The notes under the pieces were generated by a model. The model saw only the letters and a list, made by a program, of their open reading frames with translations, was not told where the DNA came from and did not search any database. Below, in pieces: positions 1-27,204 of a stretch of DNA of 64,000 nucleotides. The first letter of the stretch is position 1, and each line of letters starts with the position of its first letter. The translations under genes and the position numbers were made by a program. Source of the stretch: Omphiscola glabra (taxonomy: Eukaryota > Mollusca > Gastropoda > Lymnaeidae); the NCBI GenBank assembly GCA_964017045.1, contig OZ024811.1, positions 12,429,818 to 12,493,817 on the forward strand, read 5' to 3'.

Positions 1-5
1 CTTAC

Positions 6-14904
<14,899 letters not shown>

Positions 14905-14906
14905 CT

Positions 14907-17340
14907 TGAAATATTAGAATAATCTAGAAAATGTAAATTTAAAAAGCTGCATAATAACTATGAAATATACATATAATTTAAATTTCAAAATATAATGTAT
15001 ATCTAATTCTAAATAATTCACATATTATAACTTACAATGTTGTGGACAAGTTCTATTTGATAATTTAAATAAATCAAGTTTGACTGTCTTATTTATTATT
15101 TATTAAGTAAACTAAAAATAAAATAATGGGTTGCCAATGAAGGCTGAAGGAATAGTGATTGAGAATATCCATAATTTAGCTAAAATCATGTTAAATATTA
15201 TTAGAAGTAAAACTGATTTAAGTATTCCTTATCATTGTAAGTGAGCATATCATACTTGTCAGGTCCATGAAAGAATTTTTTTTATGGGCAAACCATGATT
15301 TTATTTTTTAGTCACAAATGACCACAAATATTGTGATAATTAAATGAAATAAAACAAGCTACTTAATGCATTTTAATAAAACTATCAAACATTCAATTTA
15401 TATATTTGAAAATATATTTTTTGACTCATCTGTAAAGTTTTAAGTTTAATATTTTCTTCAATAAAAAATTTAAATTTCATTGATCTGGTGTAAAGAATGC
15501 TTACAACCTTGGATGTTTGCTATTCATTGATAGATATGTTGTTTTCTGCTGGTACCATAATGTACAAATACACTTTTAATAAGATATAAATTTATTTACT
15601 CTGTTTATGAAACGGCATAAATCTACATTCTAAATATACGAGAAGTAAAAGAAGCAAACCGAATGTGAATGAGCAATGTCCACCGCATTGTAGATTTTAG
15701 CCCTGCACCCCTGCCAATAAATTTGTTCAATTTAAAGTCTATTTATCCTAAGTAAGCCTAAGCAGAAAGCTCAATTACTAATTACATTTATACTAATATT
15801 GTTTAGTAGCAGGTCAAAGTGTGATTCTGCAATTAGATCTGAGTCTAAAAAGGTGCATTATTTTTATAAAATCAATTTCTTTCAGCTTTAAAAAATTGTC
15901 TACAAAATTTATTGAATTCAGATTCATAATCATGGCATGGCATGTCTAAAATTACATTAACATAATTGCCTTATTTAACAAATGTTTTTGATTTGTCATC
16001 TATGACTATGAATACTATGATGAATCTATCATGAATCATGGCTACAATGATCTCTCACTCACTTACACTAGATTAATTTTTGTAGTCACACAAAAAAGAT
16101 GAATTTCAAACGTCCATCCATTAAAAAATTAATGGTATATTCCGTTCAAGACTACAATGACAGTAGTACAGATGATATGTTAACTAAATTTTAAATTATT
16201 GGAAGAGAAGAATACATAAATGAAACGCTTAATTGTAGTCTCATCTACAAAACAACCATCAAACAGAAAACTGAGCTGAATAATCAGCAGACGCCATATC
16301 GAAATTATAAAATACAAATGCCAATGAAATTGAAAAACCTTCTTAAATGACAATTCCAATTCTCTGAGTTAAATTTATTACTATTTATGGTACTGAATAA
16401 AATAAGAATGCCTGATAATTAAATGACATATACAAATTTATAATAAAATTTAGGTTGTCGAGGAGTTACCTTTCCGCCATACTTCTGAAAATAAAACTAT
16501 TTTTACGATCGGAGTATAACTATTCATAATAAATAGTGTTAAATAACTTATAAAATCTTAAATCATTATACGTATTATATAAATACAAATTATTAATTAT
16601 TGTATTAATATATAATTTCAGCAAATATTGATAATATAAAATGCAGTTTAACTCAAGTAAACTTTATTTTCCCAAGAAAATATTACTTATAAATACACTA
16701 AATGTTAAAATAAATTGACCCTTGATCGTTGACCCCAAACTTTTTCCAGGCAGTAATTTATGCAGTTCATTTATATTTATATATTTTTATCATAAAGTTT
16801 TTAACAAAGGCAAAGGAGATTTCATTTAACTCTAAATTTAAATATAAATTATAAGACGATAGTTATTGAAGAATAAACTTATAAAATAATCCATTTTGAC
16901 ATTTTTACATGGCCAAAAATTATCAATTAGAAGGTAGTTTTTTTAATTTTAATTTTTAAATTTAACATTTCAACATTGATGCCATAAATAATAACGAAAA
17001 TTTATATCAGGGCCTCAGTCTCATACAACTATAATGGTTGCATAATACTAATTTGACACATGCTACATTGCGCTTTATTCAAAGTTATAAGAACAATATA
17101 AATTATGAATGGAGAGAAAAGTACTTCTAACGAACTTGTACTTGTTATATCACAGTATGTCTTACATATTGTCTTAAATGCTCTTAATATAATAATAATA
17201 TAATGGATTCCTTATCATTTGTATCAAATTATATCGTCATCACTACTAAAATATTAATTTATTTTGGACCCTATAACGTGTAAATATTTAGGCCTATAAC
17301 TATAGGATATTTAAAATTATTATATCATTTCCGGGAAAAT
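14907..17340. other. AT-rich non-coding stretch upstream of SIN3 start
   Basis: Both strands are dense with stops. Apart from the possible 5' UTR exon near 16470, I see no exon-like segment, RNA gene or transposon ends. Confidence 0.5.
16470..16490 (-). promoter_or_regulatory. Possible SIN3 5' UTR exon end with YY1-like ATGGCGG
   Basis: On the minus strand GAAGTATGGCGGAAAG is followed by a donor-like GTAACT at 16469-16464. The coding exon at 14904 starts directly after a TTTCAAG acceptor, so an upstream non-coding exon is expected and this is the best candidate I see. AnATGGCGG resembles the YY1 motif found just downstream of many housekeeping start sites. If spliced to 14904, its ATG (16480-16478) would open a short reading frame overlapping the main start. 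No transcript evidence. Confidence 0.35.
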
Positions 17341-17344
17341 GACA

Positions 17345-17540
17345 TTTGCTATGTGCATTCATTACATATTCCACAAAAGAAAAAAATTAATAGAGAAAAC
17401 ATGATTGTTGACGTCTCTCTACCCCACCCCCTTGTCAACAATTGTCAAACATTTCCAAACCACCTCCCCTACTTTGTTGACATAATTAATGGACGAACCC
17501 TTAACGGCTTTCCTGGTGCTACCAGCTCAAGACTTTTCAA
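17345..17540. repeat. Dispersed repeat with ATTAATTATGTCAAC / TTGTCAACAA phrases (copy 1)
   Basis: Contains cccttgtcaacaattgtcaa and ttgttgacataattaatgga with C-rich runs between. The same ordered phrases occur at 47785-47900 and 48590-48710 (opposite orientation) and at 61300-61435. No target duplication was identified. Confidence 0.55.
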
Positions 17541-17966
17541 AAAGTATCTCATCAGGGGAAGAGAGATCAAAACCAAAGTGACATCGGTGCCATGTGGAAC
17601 TTAGTTGAACTCAAATCAAGTTTATGCGAAAAGATAGAGCACTCCGTAAAAGTGTACCGCGCATGAGAATAAACAAAAATATTTAATTTACGGATGATTA
17701 GATAAAATTGTCTTCCATTCAGGACTAGGGCAGTGCAACCTGATGACTTTTGGGGACCCACTGCCACTTTACATTAAAAAAAAATATTTTTTTTTGCTCT
17801 TCAATGCCATTTAAAATGCGTTTTACTATTTTTTTCCAACTTCACAAATTTGGGTCCCTCAAATATCCGAGGGCCTCCCCCAACCCTCCCGACAGGGTCG
17901 TCTATCTTTACCTCCTGGGTGGGGGAAGCCAACATACTCCCACCTTAGACCTTGATTTGGTAAATT

Positions 17967-18207
17967 GTGTGTGTGCGTCATGCCAGTCATGGTATTGTGT
18001 GTGTGCGTCATGCCAGTCATGGTACTGTGTGTGTGCGTCATGCCAGTCATGGTACTGTGTCTGTGCGTCATGCCAGTCATGGTACTGTGTCTGTGCGTCA
18101 TGCCAGTCATGGTACTGTGTCTGTGCGTCATGCCAGTCATGGTACTGTGTCTGTGCGTCATGCCAGTCATGGTACTGTGTGTGTGCGTCATGCCATTCAT
18201 AGTACTG
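17967..18207. repeat. 30-bp minisatellite, 8 copies
   Basis: Unit tgtgcgtcatgccagtcatgg plus tactgtg, eight near-identical copies in register. Because 30 is a multiple of 3, several frames on both strands stay open; these are not genes. Confidence 0.95.
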
Positions 18208-18939
18208 GTGTTCAAAATAAATCTGCAGTCCACTAAGGATATGCTTACTTTCTAATACAACAAAAAAGGAACATAAACGAAAAAATTAGAATAATGAAAA
18301 AGAACGAATATTTTTAAAAAAATTATTATAAAAAATAATAATAAATAAATATATAAAAAAGAAGAAGTTTTAAGAATTGTTACAAAATTGTTGACAACTC
18401 ATTAATAATATTGATAACAAAACGAGTAAAATTTTGCTAATGGCTCAATAATTAGTCACATTTTTCCGGCAAATCAAATGATAAAATCCAGTGATTATTC
18501 AAAAAGATGGATTTAAGTAGGCCTATTATTGTTTTAAGGTTTAAAAAAATAAAAAATTCATGTTTTGATCGGGCGGCTTGAAAGCTGTGATTTTCACAAG
18601 ATGTGTCAGTCCAGAATAAAGAATTGGAATTCAAATCGCAGACTAACCCAGACAATAAAATTAGTTGATTAGTTTTTCCCTCCTAACAAAATACACCCCC
18701 ACCCAAAAAAATAATTAAATAAAACTGAACTAAAATAAATAATAGTAATTACACACAAAAAAAATAATTGTATTTTTACCTGTCCCTTATTAATTTTGTT
18801 ACCTGGAGAAATTCAAAAGCAGGCCAAGGGGTGGCGGTGGGAGTCTCCCCCCCCCACCCATCTCGGCATGGAAGCAGCTGCTTCTTCTCCACCTCCCGTG
18901 TAGACGCCCATGCCCCAATATGACGACTCTACACTCACA

Positions 18940-19085
18940 TTATATATCATATATATATATAGTTAGTTAGTTAGATATATAGATGGTCAGACAGATAGAT
19001 TAGGCAGATAGGCAGGCAGCCGGCCGTCCGACGGCCGGCCGACCGACCGACAAACTGATTGATTTTTTAAAGAGATAAATAGATA
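18940..19085. repeat. Microsatellite cluster (AT, TTAG, ATAG, GGCC/CCGA)
   Basis: Successive short-period tracts: atatat, agttagttag, gatagat variants, ggcaggcagccggccg with inverted symmetry, gaccgaccgac, then gatagatagatag. Confidence 0.85.
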
Positions 19086-19104
19086 GATAGATGAACACAC
19101 ACAC

Positions 19105-19300
19105 ACATAAGGAACTGGTTGGCCTAGTGGTGCAAACTGAGTCAATCCCAAGATTATATGATCCCAAGCAAAAGTCTTATATACAAGCAAAAACACCACC
19201 AGCAACCTGGGTGGACGGGACCCGTTAACTTCCGATGGCAACTCATCTAAGAGGAAACTCTGCATTCAAACCCGGAGATGGAGTCCCCGTTGGCGGCGTG
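19105..19300 (+). repeat. tRNA-derived SINE-like copy 1
   Basis: Contains ggcctagtgg (A-box-like), aagcaaaaacaccaccagca, gacgggacccgttaacttcc and gatggcaactcatctaagag. The same phrases occur in order, in the opposite orientation, at 50485-50665, where the B-box-like GAGTTCAATCC is clearer. Ends undefined. Confidence 0.6.
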
Positions 19301-19554
19301 ACACAATGAAAATTCCGGCAACTCCTGCGACGCTACTGGTGCCAAGTGGTATCACCGCGCATGATGTTCCTTTGGGTTAACCAGAGGGATGAAGACAGGT
19401 GGTTTGTTGTCTAGGGAACCAGCTTATCCTCCTAGTACATTCGTATCAACCAACAAAACTAAGTTTGATCGTCCTAAATATAATTTTAATTATTCATTTA
19501 GTTCAGCAGTCGGCAAATTATGGCCCGCTGGCAGAATCCACCACACCGCACACT

Positions 19555-19832
19555 TTAGTATGTTCAGAGCCATCGCACCCAGAGCCATCACGTCCAGAAG
19601 CACCACGCCCAGAACCATCGCATACAGAGCCATCGCGTCCAGAGCCATCGTACCCAGAACCATCACGCCTAGAAGCATCACCCCAAGAGCCATCGCACCC
19701 AGACCCATCGCATACAGAGCCATCGCGCCCAGAGCCATGGCACCCAGAACCATTGCGCCCAGAGCCATCGCACCCAGAGCCATCGCGCCCAGAGCCATGG
19801 CACCCAGAGCCATCGCGCCCAGCGCCATCACT
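19555..19832. repeat. 15-bp minisatellite
   Basis: Variants of ccagagccatcgcac repeat about 18 times. The multiple-of-3 period leaves long spurious frames on both strands. A hAT-like left end (cagcagtcggcaaattatgg) lies just upstream at about 19504. Confidence 0.9.
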
Positions 19833-20629
19833 TGACTTTTGGAGGCTTATCTCACTTTTCGGTTTGCGTCCCTTGCATTCAAAGTTAATAGACTATTTTT
19901 GTCCACATCAAAACTTTGGGTCCCTTAAATATCCGAGCTCCCCCCCCCCCCCGCCCGTTTTTTTCAGCTGAAGCAGTAGCTGAGCCCATACGACGGTTCT
20001 GAGTACGTCCCAGAGTTAAAATAGATCTAACATTTTAAAATCAATTAAAATCACAAAATACGCGCTATGATGGAACTGTATGGGGCGGCCCTCTAGTCTT
20101 TGCATTAGGTTGATGGTTGATGTGCTCTAACACTCTGGCGTTATATAGTAAAAGTAAATTCTCAACATTTGAACACACGTTTCAGATTGTGATGCTGTTT
20201 ATCCATCGAAAGGTACACGCAAAAGTGAAGGCTGCAGTCGTATGACTTTGGCGGCCTTGGAGTTTAAAAAACAACAACAATCTACAAGGATTACCCCAAA
20301 GTCAATGTCCAACGCGAGCTAACCCAAGTAGAGACACACAGCTTTAGGGTTTTGAGATCAAGTGTCACCTTTGTTCTTTCTTCCAATTTCGTATTAAAAA
20401 GTAAGTTATTATATTTTAAAATCATTTATTATGACTTGGCCTTTCTTCGCGTGTAAGGCAAAAATCTTCGGACGGTTAATATGTGGTTCTGATGCTAATA
20501 TTCGGAAGGTTTGCTTTCGCATCGATAAAAGTTTGTGCTTCTGAGGTCCCCTTGTTGAACACGGTTAGAGACCTTGGTTTCTAACTTCTACACGGACAGC
20601 AAACTTACTTACTTACAGGGCTTGTTTCT

Positions 20630-21240
20630 TTCATCTTCGCGCTCTGGGACAGCTGCGTCCTCAACTTAATAAGAGAACAGCCAATGCCGTAGCAGTCACT
20701 CTAGTTCAATCAAGATTAGATTACTGTAAAAGTTGATTGTGGGGTTTACCTCAATACCAAATTCAGAGACTCCAGAAGATACAAAATACTGCAGCACGCA
20801 TTGTATCGCGTATAAAGAAATCTGACCACATCACCCCAGTTCTTAGAGATCTTCATTGGCTTCCTGTGAGTGAGCGCATTGAGTAAAAAATTCTGTCCCT
20901 GGCGGATAGCTGTATGGAAGGCTCTGCACCTGTATATCTTCAGAAACTGATTTCTAAAAATGCAACTATACAGAACCTGCGCTCTTCAACACAGTCCTTA
21001 CTGAGAGTTCCCAGTGTGGATGGACAAAGAAAGAAGTCATACGGGGTGTGCTCTTTTGAAGCTATTGCGCCTAAATTGTGGATCAGTTTGTCTCAATCTT
21101 TGAGGGACTTTGAAAAATGATAACAAGTCATTTAAGAACCATTTAAAGACTTTTTCTTTAGATAGATTTTAGAAAGTCAGAGCGCTAAAATAGCATGGAC
21201 AAAAGCACTGTAAAAGTACTCAATCATCATCATCATCATC
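20630..21240 (+). pseudogene. 3' end of a CR1/L2/Rex1-type LINE
   Basis: The frame reads LVQSRLDYCKS, stop, LWGLPQYQIQRLQKIQNTAA, then DHITPVLRDLHWLPVSERIE, stop, then APVYLQKLI. This is the segment after the reverse-transcriptase core in many invertebrate CR1/L2-like LINEs. Two in-frame stops (near 20734 and 20884) show it is dead. The element ends in a short ATC microsatellite (about 21223-21240), the usual 3' tail of this LINE group. The 5' part, including the RT catalytic core and endonuclease, is absent (5' truncation). Confidence 0.85.
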
Positions 21241-22575
21241 CACTTCCTGTCATCCCATTGAGCTGAAACTTGACAAACAGATTCGTTGGCAATGACAACA
21301 CTTTCTATCGAATTTTCAGCCTCACCTCCCTAAAAATCAGTTTTAACGCTACCAGATGACAGTGATTTCACGAAACAAAATTCCTGATAACTGCGCTAAA
21401 TGAAAATTTTAAATATATCACAAGAACGTAATATTTTATTTTGTTTTACGGAATAGTTGGTTCAATAATTCTGCGGGGTGGGACATTAGAATATTAATGT
21501 AGTTCCGGGAAGTAAAAATGTGCCATTGCGCATCTTTGAAAAAAAAAAAAAAGGGGGGGGGGAACAGAAATATGATGCAATGATTTCTTAAGAACTGTAA
21601 CTATCGCTAAGTCAAAAAGAAATGCATATTAAGGATTTATAGGAAAAACTTTTCTTTTTGGGGTTGTTTAATTAAAAACATGTTTTTTGGTCTAGTTTAC
21701 TATGTTTATAATGTCGTGAAAAACTGATTAATATATGAAAACATTCAGAAAATGTGTTTGTTTTGGTTGCGAATGTTTCACATATATAGTTCTTCTAAAT
21801 TCAAGTGTATAGAGGAAGGATATAATATTTAAATAAATCAATCAAAACGCTCTTTCAAATTTATTCAAACATTTATTATAATTCATAAATTGTTCATCAC
21901 ATACATGAACATTAATATTATTAGCACAACAGAAATACAGCCATCAATTTAAAAGAACATGTATATTACAAAAAAATAATAATAAATAAACAGTAACACA
22001 TATTCTATGAGATTTTGTAAGACATATCCTGTTAGATTATGCAACCAATCTATGGCACTTTGGTAAGGAATAGGGGATGTTTAGAGGTATGGATTTTTAT
22101 ATTTCTAAGTTTTATAAAAAGACAAACATTATTTCCTGAGCAAGTTATTCTACACCAAGAATGCTTGAGTAAATTAAAAAACAAAAACAACAAACGCTAT
22201 CACTGGAGCTAAAAATAAACGAAACGAAAGACACAGGGGAAATAAACTCGTCATGAATTTGAAAATTAAAAGAACAAAATGAGTTATTTCTCTTAGAAAA
22301 ACTATTTCAGAGAAACGTGACTCTCTCACCCCTGCTCATAATACTCCATAAAGACGTTTAGCCCATACATCTTGTTTAATACACATTTAAGTTGACTTTT
22401 TTATCAAAGACTTGGTGCATAAAAAGGTAAAAAAATAAGATAATCCGTATAACACATTTCATTCATATCATTGCTTCAGTTTTTAAGCTAAGATAAAGAT
22501 ATTCATTTCATCATACGTTCACGCAACATTCTGTTTGTAGCTCTATTAGACTATTTTAACAACTGATGTTATATT
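21241..22575. other. Non-coding stretch, probably includes 3' UTR of the NMES1-like gene
   Basis: No exon-like frames. Minus-strand AATAAA signals (TTTATT on the plus strand) occur near 21858 and 21870 and also at 22676-22681, close behind the NMES1-like stop. Which one is used cannot be told. A short A11G10 run lies at about 21540. Confidence 0.4.
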
Positions 22576-22665
22576 TTGCTATTCGAACAACCATACTATT
22601 TTCCAAAGTTTGCTATTTGAACAACCAAACTTTTTTCCAAAGTTTGCTATTTGAACAACCACACC
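22576..22665. repeat. 36-bp direct repeats
   Basis: The unit tttgctatttgaacaaccaa followed by a ttttccaaag phrase occurs about 2.5 times, directly 3' of the NMES1-like stop codon (minus strand). Confidence 0.75.
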
Positions 22666-22704
22666 TAAAATCACATTTATTCGGAGTTACAGTTTTTGCA
22701 TTGT

Positions 22705-25700
22705 TTATGATTTGTAGCTTCCAATCTCTTTTCTGAGGTTGACCAATTCTGGAATGGGCTGATATTTGGCTCTGTTCAATTCAATAAGCTGTGAATGTGG
22801 AGTTGAAAATTATTTTAACAATTTATTAAACTTTAAAAGAAACACCTATAGTCTTTATCACGGAACACCCCCTCCCCCCAAAAAAAAGTAAATAAAAAAT
22901 AATTAATTAATTAAAAAATAGTTTTGTAATTCCCTGAAGCCACTGACAGCTGTGAATGGTCCAGAAAAGCAAGAACCCCCCCCTGAATGGTGAAGTTTAG
23001 CCCCCCTGGTCAATTAAACAAAACTTCCTCCCAAATTAAAGGAACCATGACGCATATCCATTTCCCACGGCACTGGTCAGCTCTCAAGTCATTGACTGGT
23101 ATCTAGTCATTACCCATTGCCTTAACCACTCCCCCCCCCACACACACACCAGTATTGTGTCACCAGTCATTGGGCTCATTTGATATATCCCCCCCCACCA
23201 CTTTTTTGTTTTCAGTGACCCTTATTAAAACCAAGGACAGTGCAATACACTTGTCCCCTCACCTTGCGGGATTCTGTTGGGCTGACATCTTCATAGGCCG
23301 GTCCTCTAGACTTGACCACTCTGTTAAATTATTAAAGATACCCAGGTGTTAGTTCAATTCAACATTAATACATTCACTCCAAACTGAAACTTAGAATCCC
23401 ATTATTTGAATGCTTTAATTGCTTACAAAAAAAAAAAAAAAAAAAAAAAAAATAATTAAAGGGGCCTTTATCAATGAAAGAAAATTATGTGATCTCATTG
23501 ATTTCCTAAAAAAAAAAAATCTAACCGAATAAAAATAAAAAGACTGAATGTCTAGAAAAAGTCAGTACTTCCAAGTTTTCATTTTAAAATAACTGCAAAT
23601 AATTTTTTCTCTCATTTAATTTTATTATCATTTTATTACGATTTTTTTTTTTTATATTCTTTTCGCTACTAAAACAAAGTTTACAGTATTCACCTGACGT
23701 CGGGTTTGGTGGCCAGTGCGTAGCCCATGAATGCGGCACAACCAACACAGGCGGTGGAGATGATACCAACCAGGGGAATCAACTGTGGATGACAAGAGCA
23801 GGATATACAATCACTGGAAATTTTGTGTCTTGAAATAATGAAACAATATAGGGAAACACGTAAATACGGGGGTTTTTCCCCCTTCAAATTTAAAGTCGTT
23901 TTGGTACCATGGGTGAGGGTGTAAAGATTAATTTTGAAATATTTAATTTAAATTTACACGAAGTACTCTTCTTTCTGAGAAAATAAGGATAATTAAAAAT
24001 TATAAATAAACAAATCCTGAGGCTAATTATATCTCATCTGCTGGTGTATCTTTTTAGTGGTTTTATTTATTAATGCCTCGATACCAGATGCGCTCAGTCT
24101 TTTGTTCAATTCATAATTTTAAAAAATATTTTTTTAGTATTTAACGGTAGGTTACTATTAAAATTCAAGTGTACGAAAACCAGTACTATTTTTGGGAAAA
24201 CAATATGAGTTGTCGACGCCCCGCTGTCAGTCCTAATAGCCAATAGAGTCTAAACTCATAGATATTCGTGACAATGCTCGTACAGCGTTGAAAAAACTAA
24301 AACAAAAAATTGTTTAATTGTACAAAAAATAAAATACAAGAGTTGAATTAATACGTCACGGAATTTGTAAAAAGTAGAAACTTTTATTACGGGAGCACAA
24401 ACAGTAGCCAAGTTCAAATAAAAATTAAAAAAAAAACAACACAATTTTGTTCCCTAAGTTTTAAGTCAACCTGTGAACTAAAAATAAGCAGGAGACGAAT
24501 TGTCAAGGGCAAACGTCTCGGAATTCCTCCAAATACCCGATTGCTGCCATGCGTCAAGGCAATGCGTCTATTTATATATTCTTTTTTATTTTATTTTTTT
24601 TTTTTTTTTAAGAACAGGGATTCTCAACCTAGGGCTTGGCATTGACGTAAGAAAGGTGTGTGGAGGGAACAGTCCACCCCGGTTGGTACTTTTCTTACTT
24701 TTCTATATATTGGGGGGGGGGGGAGGGGGGAAATTAGCATTTTAGTCCAACTGCAAAGTTTTTTAGTGGATCGGGGCGGCAGATATTTTGCCCCCCCCCC
24801 CCGGGCGGCACGAACACTAGCTACGCCACTGGGTCTATGCACCAATAAGAGCGGGAGAATGGATATGGGCAATGTGGCTTTTTTTGGACTACATTCCCCA
24901 TCTTTGAAATTAAAATTGACTAAGCAGGGTTCATAAGCCCCCACCAGACAATCCACGGGGGTAAATATCCACCAATGGTGTGTGTGTGTGTGGGGGGGGG
25001 GGCCCGCTGTACAGAAACGATTTAAGTAACCTAGCTATACAATACCCCGTGGCTGCACTAAATATACCATCATATCTACACATAATGCAATACACATCAA
25101 TACTGTACACTGTTACTACATCCGTCAGTAGTGAATTTCTAGTAGCGATGCAATCACGTATTAATGTCTCTATAAAAAGAATCACGCCAAGACTGGTACA
25201 TGTATATCATGATTCCTTTTTAAAAAGATCTGCCTACGTGATAACTGAAACGTACACAAAAAAACCTCACAGATCAGTCCCTGGTCCTGGTTGTTTACAG
25301 CTAATTGGAAACCAGTAATGCCGGTGCCCGGGACCACCAATTAATTTTTTTAAAATGGCTTGGTTAGGTAGCTTTCTACCAGTGCGGTTGTATCAGTTCA
25401 TGGTCCTGGTTGTTTACAGCTAATTGGAAACCAGTAATGCCGGTGCCCGGGACCACCAATTAATTATTTTTTATGGCTTGGTGAGGTAGCTTTCTACCAG
25501 TGTGGTATTTTAGTTTTTTTTTTTTTTTTTTTTTTTTTTAGTACTTAAAGGAATATAATGACCATATACAAAGATGTACTTTAATAAAGGACTAGAAGTC
25601 ATGAAAAGGATATTAGTTTATTTCCTTGCGTGTTTCTATTAATAGGCACAACACAATAACACGCGGGGGGGTGTGTATTGTTTTTATTTTTTTTTATTGT

Positions 25701-27204
25701 TAGCACACATCCTCCAATGAACGAAACCTTCAGCTCGATAAGCCAGTGCGTCGATATATCGATTCCTCCTCAACTTTTCAGTTTTCATGCGTGGGACTCG
25801 GTCGTAAATTGGGTTTGTCAGAGAAGTGTTGTTTGGTGTACGTGGTTAAATTTGTGTAGCTATTCTCTTTGTGGCTTTGTGTATGTTGCTACTGTGTATG
25901 CGGCTTATGTATATGTGGATATTGTTCATTTGTTTGCAATGTGTGTGATACAAAAGAAAGTTCAGGGTACAAATCGGTATATTTTTTAGAGCCTTTAAGG
26001 GTTTTTAAAATATGCATTATGAGTGTATAGTAAAGAGTTATAAGGCATGCCGGGAACATAAGAATCCAGTATTGCAGTGGTTGGGGGGAGGAGGGGGGGC
26101 ATACCGGTACCGATACAGTTAGGAGACGAGATAGTAATCCCCGTGAATTGCGCTAGATGAATTTCATCTATTTACCCAGCCCACCTCACGCCTCCACCCT
26201 GCCCCCCTCCCGTCTCATCTGCGGGTCGTACATTATACAGGGCACTATTTGATTTTGCTCGTCAACTGAAACTGAGACCTAAACCAACATGCCATTCAGC
26301 AGGTCACGCCAACCCTGGGTAGTCAGTCGTGTCATTAGATTCAAGGGAGGCAACCTTGGATGTCGCGTCAACGGGGGAGGAAGTCGATTTCCAAGAATCT
26401 CTGATCCGAATCGAGACACGAGTATATTTTGCTATTTTTCTTTTCTACAACCGTAACGTGTTTTTTTCAAAAGATGCATGAAGTGGCGGACTGAGAAGTA
26501 GGCGGCGGTCTGTAGGGTGCCCCTGTAGGGTGCCCCAAGTAACATTTTACAGGCTCCGCCAACTTGTGCTACTATATTTCTCGTAATTTCTTTAATAATT
26601 TCATATTTTAAAAAATAATTATGTTAACACCCCAAGGCCTCCAAGGCCCCCACACCAACACGAAAATTCCGCCCCCACAATGTACAATTAAAAAAAAAAT
26701 ATGCCTCCAATATTTTGTTTTACTATATAGTATACTGCGTTCAAAAAGAAATTTGACGAAAATTTTAAAGTCTGAACTGAAAAAAAGTTTCGACCAAATT
26801 TCCGTTCGATCAATTTTCCGTCGACGAAATTTCTTTCGATCAAATTTCCGGTAACCATACCATGCATGTTACCAAAACGTTTAGATAACATAACATGTAT
26901 AATAAACGTTTCCAGCATCTTGCAAAATAGGATATTAGGTAAAATTGTTTTACTCAGTTTAAAATTAAAAAAAAGTAAATTTTGTAGACCACACGTCCGT
27001 TACACGAATCAATTCAGTTTTAAAAAAATAAAATAAATGAAAAACAATATATTATCTCAGGGGTTAATAAAAATATGGATCACACAAAACGATGTTTTGT
27101 CTACGGATCTATTAAATTTTTTAAAAACTCATTTCCGTCGATTCACTCACCTCTGGGTATTTCTTGAAGGCTCTCAAACCAAAGCCGAATGTTTTCACTG
27201 ACAT
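22705..27204 (-). CDS. NDUFA4/NMES1 (C15orf48)-family mitochondrial protein, four exons, complete
   Basis: Small inner-membrane protein of the B12D/MLRQ family, whose members associate with cytochrome c oxidase. Coding exons: 27204-27151 (18 codons), 23782-23694, 23320-23263, 22788-22705 with TAA. All junctions are GT-AG and phases agree (285 nt, 94 residues; human family members have 81-87). Exon 1 is a basic amphipathic start (MSVKTFGFGLRAFKKYPE). Exon 2 begins LIPLVGI, as in NDUFA4 (SLIPLFVF) and NMES1 (ELIPLVVF), and forms one membrane helix ending ATKPDVR. Exons 3-4 read YEDVSPTESRKLIELNRAKY and QPIPELVNLRKEIG, closer to the NMES1 tail (DPTVPQKLI, PIEEL) than to NDUFA4. An AG acceptor at 27218-27217 shows a further 5' non-coding exon. 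An NMES1-type assignment is likely but NDUFA4L cannot be excluded. Confidence 0.88.
22860..23190. other. Intron of the NMES1-like gene with C-rich runs
   Basis: Intron between coding exons 3 and 4, with several C-runs and ACAC tracts and no other feature. The next intron (23321-23693) carries two long A-runs at about 23427-23451 and 23508-23519. Confidence 0.6.
24690..24831. mobile_element. hAT-like MITE right end (CTACGCCACTG)
   Basis: It ends gcggcacgaacactagctac then gccactg. The reverse complement begins CAGTGGCGTAGCTAG, the same terminus as the intact element at 55089-55602. The left end is not recognised, so this is a fragment or degraded copy. A related right end lies at 59506-59531. 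Confidence 0.5.
25270..25505. repeat. Tandem duplication, ~118-bp unit x2
   Basis: Both halves contain ggtcctggttgtttacagct, cggtgcccgggaccaccaat and gtagctttctaccagtg with few differences, followed by a T-run (about 25511-25539). Confidence 0.9.
26725..26855. repeat. Repeat arm related to the foldback element at 38236-38491
   Basis: Shares gcgttcaaaaagaaatttga, accaaatttccgttcgatca, attttccgtcgacgaaattt and ctttcgatcaaatttccgg with the right arm of that element. No facing left arm is seen here. Confidence 0.7.

Larger units (their letters stand above)
23783..27150. other. Intron 1 of the NMES1-like gene (3.4 kb), repeat-rich
   Basis: It holds no exon I can support. Contents: T-run and G/C-runs at 24590-25010, a hAT-type right end (ctagctacgccactg ending at 24831), a tandem duplication at 25270-25505, and a foldback-related repeat arm at 26730-26850. 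Confidence 0.6.

Noticed and set aside
17750..18255. Four overlapping frames with Cys/Val/Met/His-rich repeats
   Set aside because: 30-bp minisatellite open in several frames on both strands.
19389..19971. Proline/alanine/serine-rich repeat frames
   Set aside because: 15-bp minisatellite; no start context, splice signals or homologous domain.
21850..22704. A miR-147-like hairpin, since vertebrate NMES1 carries one in its 3' region
   Set aside because: I found no convincing hairpin with that seed; this can only be tested with small-RNA data.
25678..25989. 103-codon plus frame with hydrophobic runs
   Set aside because: No homology recognised, preceded by a T-rich low-complexity run, and inside the NMES1-like intron; length is compatible with chance.
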